The notes under the pieces are model-generated. The model had not been told where the DNA came from, did not search any database, and worked only from the letters and a program-made list of their open reading frames with translations. Source: Patulibacter americanus DSM 16676 (lineage in GTDB: Bacteria > Actinomycetota > Thermoleophilia > Solirubrobacterales > Solirubrobacteraceae). From it: a stretch of DNA of 64,000 nt. The DNA lies in NCBI RefSeq assembly GCF_000420025.1, contig NZ_ATUD01000001.1:124001-188000 (forward strand), given 5' to 3'. This document shows, in pieces, positions 60,956-64,000 of this stretch. The position numbers were made by a program, and so were the translations under genes. How positions within the stretch are numbered: the first letter of the stretch is position 1; every line of letters starts with the position of its first letter.

Positions 60956-61303
60956 GGGACCTCCTCGGCACGGGGGCCGGTCGATGGTGCGGATCCGGAG
61001 GGGAGCTTCGTGGAACGACCTCGCTCCCGGACCTGCCATGCGGATAAACCTCGGGTCGCCCCTCTGGACGTTGCCCGCAGGCTCTCGCGCAACCTACGGG
61101 GCGTGCGACGTGCAGGGCGTCAGAGGGTTGACGCGGCCGTGCGACACACCGTCGCGCGCACGGGGTACAGGGCCCCACGCCCCGTCGAGGGAGCCGACGG
61201 CGGGGCCGCCGTCCGCACCCCGCGGGACCCGCGCCGAACGGGACCCGCAACGCGAGCGCTGCTCGCGGCGGACCGGGCTCGCCGGGGCCGGGGGGCCCGA
61301 GCC
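60956..61303. other. Intergenic stretch before the pot operon
   Basis: 348 bp without a convincing gene. It must hold the pot promoter and the end of the amidohydrolase unit. A 6-bp inverted repeat GGGAGC / GCTCCC (61001-61006, 61023-61028) lies 45-70 nt upstream of potA. I see no TANNNT close to the start, consistent with the strong ribosome-binding site. Confidence 0.5.
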
Positions 61304-62914
61304 CTAGAGGGCGCGGTGGACGATCTCGCCGTCCACCACGGTCAGCAGCACCTCGTCGGCGAGCAGCTCCGCCGCCGGCACGTCGGCGGGGTCGTGCGCA
61401 AAGACGGCGATGTCGGCGTCGAGGCCGGCGCGGAGGACGCCGCGGCGGTCCTCGTCGGCGGTGGCCCGGGCGGCGTCGACCGTGTAGCCGCGCAGGGCCT
61501 GCAGGCCCGTGAGCGCCTGGTCGTCGTAGGGTGCGCGGCCCGGCTCGTGCGGGTTCGCGCGCAGGCGGGCGCTCGCCATGCCCTCGCGGGCGTCGCAGCG
61601 GGCGACGGGCCAGTCCGAGCCCAGGGTCACGAGCGCCCCCGACTCGAGCAGCTCGCGGGTGCGGAACGCACGGTCGCAGCGATCGTCGCCCAGGCGGCGC
61701 GACCAGTTGTCGGAGCGGTCGGGCGCCAGGTCCATCATGTGCTGCGTCTGCATCGAGGCCGTGACGCCCTCGGCGGCGAACCGCGGCAGGTCGTCGGGCT
61801 GGATCGTCTCGACGTGCTCGATGCGGTGCTGCGCCACGCCGGCCGGGCGCGGGCCCGCCTCGCGGTAGGCCTCGAGCGCCTCGTGCACCGCGCGGTCGCC
61901 GCACGCGTGCGTGACGCACTGGAACCCGGCGTTCGAGAAGAACTTCACCGCGTCGCGGTAGAGCTGCGGGTCGGGCCAGAACGGAGCGGTGCCGTCGCCG
62001 TTCACGTCCGGCTCGAACAGCCAGGCGGTACCCGAGTCGATGACGCCGTCGATGAAGAACTTCGCCACGCCGCCGCGCCAGCGCCGGCCGCGGCCGTCGC
62101 GGTGGGCGGCGAGCGACTCCCACTCCTCGCGCGGGGTGTCGGGGTGGATCCAGAGCGGCGCGATGATCCGCGTGACGAGGTCGCCGCCCGCCTCGAGATC
62201 GCGCAGCGTGGCGTGGGTGGCGGGCGAGCCGTCCATCGCGTGGGTCGTCGTGATGCCGAGCGTCGCCAGGCGGCGCAGGTGGGCGACGTAGAGCGCGCGG
62301 CGGCCCTCGTCGGCGAGCGGCGGCATGGCGCCGCGGACGATGTCGACGGCGGGCCACTCGCGCAGCTCGCCCGTCGGGGTGCCGTCGGGGTCGCAGACGA
62401 TCTCGGCCTGCTCGGCGAACGTGCGCGGACCGTCGACGCCGGCGATCTCCAGCGCCTTCGGGGTGGCGACGGCGGTATGCAGGTCCATCATCAGGAAGAA
62501 CCCGGGCGCGCCGCCCGTGGCCTCGACGAGTAGGTCGCCGCGCACCCCCGCCTCGCCGAAGACGTCGTAGCCCAGACCGAAGCCCAGGACCCACTCGCCG
62601 GGCGCGCAGCGCTCCGCCTCGGCCGCGATCAGCCGGCGGACCTCGTCGAGGCTGGTGACGCCGAGGAGGTCGGCGCCGCGCGCCTGCTCCGCCCCCATGA
62701 ACGGGTGCATGTGGCTGTCGATCAGCCCGGGCACGACCGCCGCGCCGCCGAGGTCGACGACCTCCGTCTGGGAGCCGACCAGCGCGCGGATCTCCGCGTC
62801 GTCGCCGACCTGGACGATGCGCCCGTCGGCGATCGCGATCGCGGTGGCGGTGGGGCGCGCGTCGTCGAGCGTGCGGACGCGGCCGGAGACGAGGGCGAGG
62901 TCGATCTGGGTCAT
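61304..62914 (-). CDS. YtcJ-like amidohydrolase
   Basis: 536 residues, amidohydrolase family 3. Metal/catalytic landmarks: PGLIDSHMHPFMG, KFFIDGVIDSGTAWL, CVTHACGDRAVHEALEAY, RIEHVETIQPDDL, LGSDWPVARCDAREGM, and a closing DADIAVFAHDPADV. Members hydrolyse amides, formamides or related C-N bonds, often with unknown substrate. Between a Cupin_3 gene and the pot operon, so the substrate may be an acylated or formylated polyamine; that is inference. Confidence 0.9.
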   Translation of the reverse strand: MTQIDLALVSGRVRTLDDARPTATAIAIADGRIVQVGDDAEIRALVGSQTEVVDLGGAAVVPGLIDSHMHPFMGAEQARGADLLGVTSLDEVRRLIAAEAERCAPGEWVLGFGLGYDVFGEAGVRGDLLVEATGGAPGFFLMMDLHTAVATPKALEIAGVDGPRTFAEQAEIVCDPDGTPTGELREWPAVDIVRGAMPPLADEGRRALYVAHLRRLATLGITTTHAMDGSPATHATLRDLEAGGDLVTRIIAPLWIHPDTPREEWESLAAHRDGRGRRWRGGVAKFFIDGVIDSGTAWLFEPDVNGDGTAPFWPDPQLYRDAVKFFSNAGFQCVTHACGDRAVHEALEAYREAGPRPAGVAQHRIEHVETIQPDDLPRFAAEGVTASMQTQHMMDLAPDRSDNWSRRLGDDRCDRAFRTRELLESGALVTLGSDWPVARCDAREGMASARLRANPHEPGRAPYDDQALTGLQALRGYTVDAARATADEDRRGVLRAGLDADIAVFAHDPADVPAAELLADEVLLTVVDGEIVHRAL

Positions 62915-62951
62915 GGGGCTCCGGGGGTGGGTGTTCGTGGGGGGGGGACGG

Positions 62952-63500
62952 TCAGTCGGCCGGGCGCGGCGGATCGTCCGCCGGGTCCTGCGACACCGGG
63001 TAGTACGCGGTGATGTTCCCGGTCTGCGACCACACGCCGGGCGGCAGCGGGCGCTCCTCGGTCGGGGTCGTCGCGACGTAGACCTTGCGCAGGGTCTCGT
63101 GGACCCGCCAGACGGTGCGGTCGCCCGCGCGCAGCGTGCCGACCGTGCCGGGGGCCAGCTCGAGCGTCGGGCCGCCCTCGTTCTCCACCGTCGCGCGGCC
63201 GGAGACGACGACGAACACCTCGTCGACCTCGACGTCCGTGGCGACGCCCGGGGTGATCTGCCAGATCCCGTGCTCGACGAGGACGCCGCCGGCGTGGAGG
63301 TGCTCCTCGAGCGTCAGGGCCGACGTCTCCGGCGTGCCCTCGACGACCTGCTCCGGGTCGAGCGCGAGCGGCTCGAGGACCGCGGTGGCGACGTCCACGG
63401 CGAACGCCGGGTCCTCGCCCCGGACGTAGCGCACGTCCACCTCCCCCGTCTCGACGCCCTCCCCGAGGTCACCGAAGAGAGGCTCGTCGCCCGCGCTCAC
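62952..63500 (-). CDS. Cupin_3 (DUF861) protein next to an amine oxidase
   Basis: 182 residues from GTG 63500, overlapping the oxidase stop by 4 nt. N-terminal 80 residues unassigned; C-terminal Cupin_3 domain: EVDEVFVVVSGRATVENEGGPTLELAPGTVGTLRAGDRTVWRVHETLRKVYV, the DUF861 signature. Such cupins are frequent partners of gamma-glutamylputrescine-type oxidases. No clear metal site. Confidence 0.85.
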   Translation of the reverse strand: MSAGDEPLFGDLGEGVETGEVDVRYVRGEDPAFAVDVATAVLEPLALDPEQVVEGTPETSALTLEEHLHAGGVLVEHGIWQITPGVATDVEVDEVFVVVSGRATVENEGGPTLELAPGTVGTLRAGDRTVWRVHETLRKVYVATTPTEERPLPPGVWSQTGNITAYYPVSQDPADDPPRPAD

Positions 63501-64000
63501 GAGTCGAACCCCAGCCCGAGGCGGTCGAGGGTCCGGAGCCACAGGCCGCGCTTGCCGCTGCGGTCCTCGGCGGCCATGCGGTTGCGGGTGATGGCGATGC
63601 CGACGCTGCGCAGCGGCTCGGGCGGGAACGGCGTGGGCTTCTCCCGCACGTACCGCAGACGGGTGGCCTCGGTGTCGCGGCCGTCGACGAGGTCGAGCGC
63701 CACCCGGCCGCCGAAGCGGGTCGCCGCCACACCCAGGCCGGTGTAGCCCGCGGCGTACGCGACCTTCCCTCCGTGGGTCGTGCCGAAGAACACGGAGAAG
63801 CGGCTGCAGGTGTCGATCGCCCCGCCCCAGCGGTGCGAGAAGCGCACGCCCTCGAGCTGGGGAAAGGCCGTGACGAAGTGCTGGGCGAGGCGGCCGAAGG
63901 TCTCGTCGCTCTCGTCGTGGCGCGCGGCGACGGGGCCGCCGAAGCGGTAGACGGCGTCGTAGCCGCCCCACAGGATCCGGTCGTCGGCCGTCAGCCGGTA
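63497..64000 (-). CDS. FAD-dependent amine oxidoreductase, C-terminal part (5' end outside window)
   Basis: 168 codons visible, reading in from position 64000. DADH-type DAO features: ILWGGYDAVYRFGG, LAQHFVTAFPQLEGVRFSHRWGGAID, GKVAYAAGYTGLGVAATRFGGRVALDLVDG (the C-terminal FAD-binding GYTGxG turn), then KPTPFPPEPLRSVGI. This matches the gamma-glutamylputrescine oxidase/PuuB-like group. Partner of the Cupin_3 gene by GTGA overlap. Confidence 0.85.
   Translation of the reverse strand, partial: YRLTADDRILWGGYDAVYRFGGPVAARHDESDETFGRLAQHFVTAFPQLEGVRFSHRWGGAIDTCSRFSVFFGTTHGGKVAYAAGYTGLGVAATRFGGRVALDLVDGRDTEATRLRYVREKPTPFPPEPLRSVGIAITRNRMAAEDRSGKRGLWLRTLDRLGLGFDS

Overview
The window is very GC-rich, densely packed actinobacterial chromosome. 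Many neighbouring genes overlap by 4 nt (ATGA or GTGA), and GTG starts are common. A single-gene 2-oxoglutarate dehydrogenase E2-E1 fusion, a six-gene Mce operon, a CydDC fusion, DUF2630, DUF2294 and an MT0933-like antitoxin point to Actinobacteria. A deep-branching class such as Thermoleophilia (Solirubrobacterales, for example Patulibacter) is my best guess, but this is inference. I see no rRNA, tRNA, CRISPR array, prophage or insertion sequence.

Layout. 1-6.5 kb: cytochrome bd oxidase operon (cydA, cydB, fused cydDC) on the minus strand, divergent from a histidine kinase and an ANTAR response regulator. 6.5-8 kb: a small cupin and a PfkB-family sugar kinase, closed by a strong bidirectional terminator. 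8-17 kb: six overlapping mce genes on the minus strand without the usual permease genes. 17-24.6 kb: dCTP deaminase, a degenerate sigma-like protein, a DUF2294 protein, an acyl-CoA ligase divergent from citrate synthase, a DUF4389-like membrane protein, a GNAT acetyltransferase, a YgjP-like metallopeptidase and an MT0933-like protein. 24.8-28.6 kb: metF, an MBL hydrolase, an unknown protein and an M29 aminopeptidase. 28.6-35.3 kb: complete Mrp Na+/H+ antiporter operon (mrpAB fused, then C to G). 35.5-44 kb: MOSC protein, TetR-MFS pair with an operator, ABC1 kinase, DUF2630 protein, MBL hydrolase with a partly duplicated 3' end, glyoxalase, Ppx/GppA phosphatase, Nudix hydrolase and a small membrane protein. 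44-48.6 kb: the giant 2-oxoglutarate dehydrogenase, which here keeps two lipoyl domains and a peripheral-subunit-binding domain. 48.7-56.7 kb: SnoaL-like protein, YjbQ, a cytochrome c with a membrane partner, a Lys/Asp/Ala-rich protein, two tandem S51 peptidases, and two regulator-target pairs (TetR with a cupin, MarR with a quinone oxidoreductase) whose operators are visible. 56.8-64 kb: polyamine-type ABC transporter (potABCD), YtcJ-like amidohydrolase, Cupin_3 protein and the end of an FAD amine oxidase, together suggesting polyamine uptake and catabolism.

Physiology suggested: an aerobe with a TCA cycle (citrate synthase, 2-oxoglutarate dehydrogenase), high-affinity bd-type respiration, pH/Na+ homeostasis through Mrp, lipid or sterol handling (Mce, acyl-CoA ligase) and polyamine use. 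A recurring promoter layout, TANNNT 6-10 nt before an ATG, suggests that many transcripts here are leaderless.
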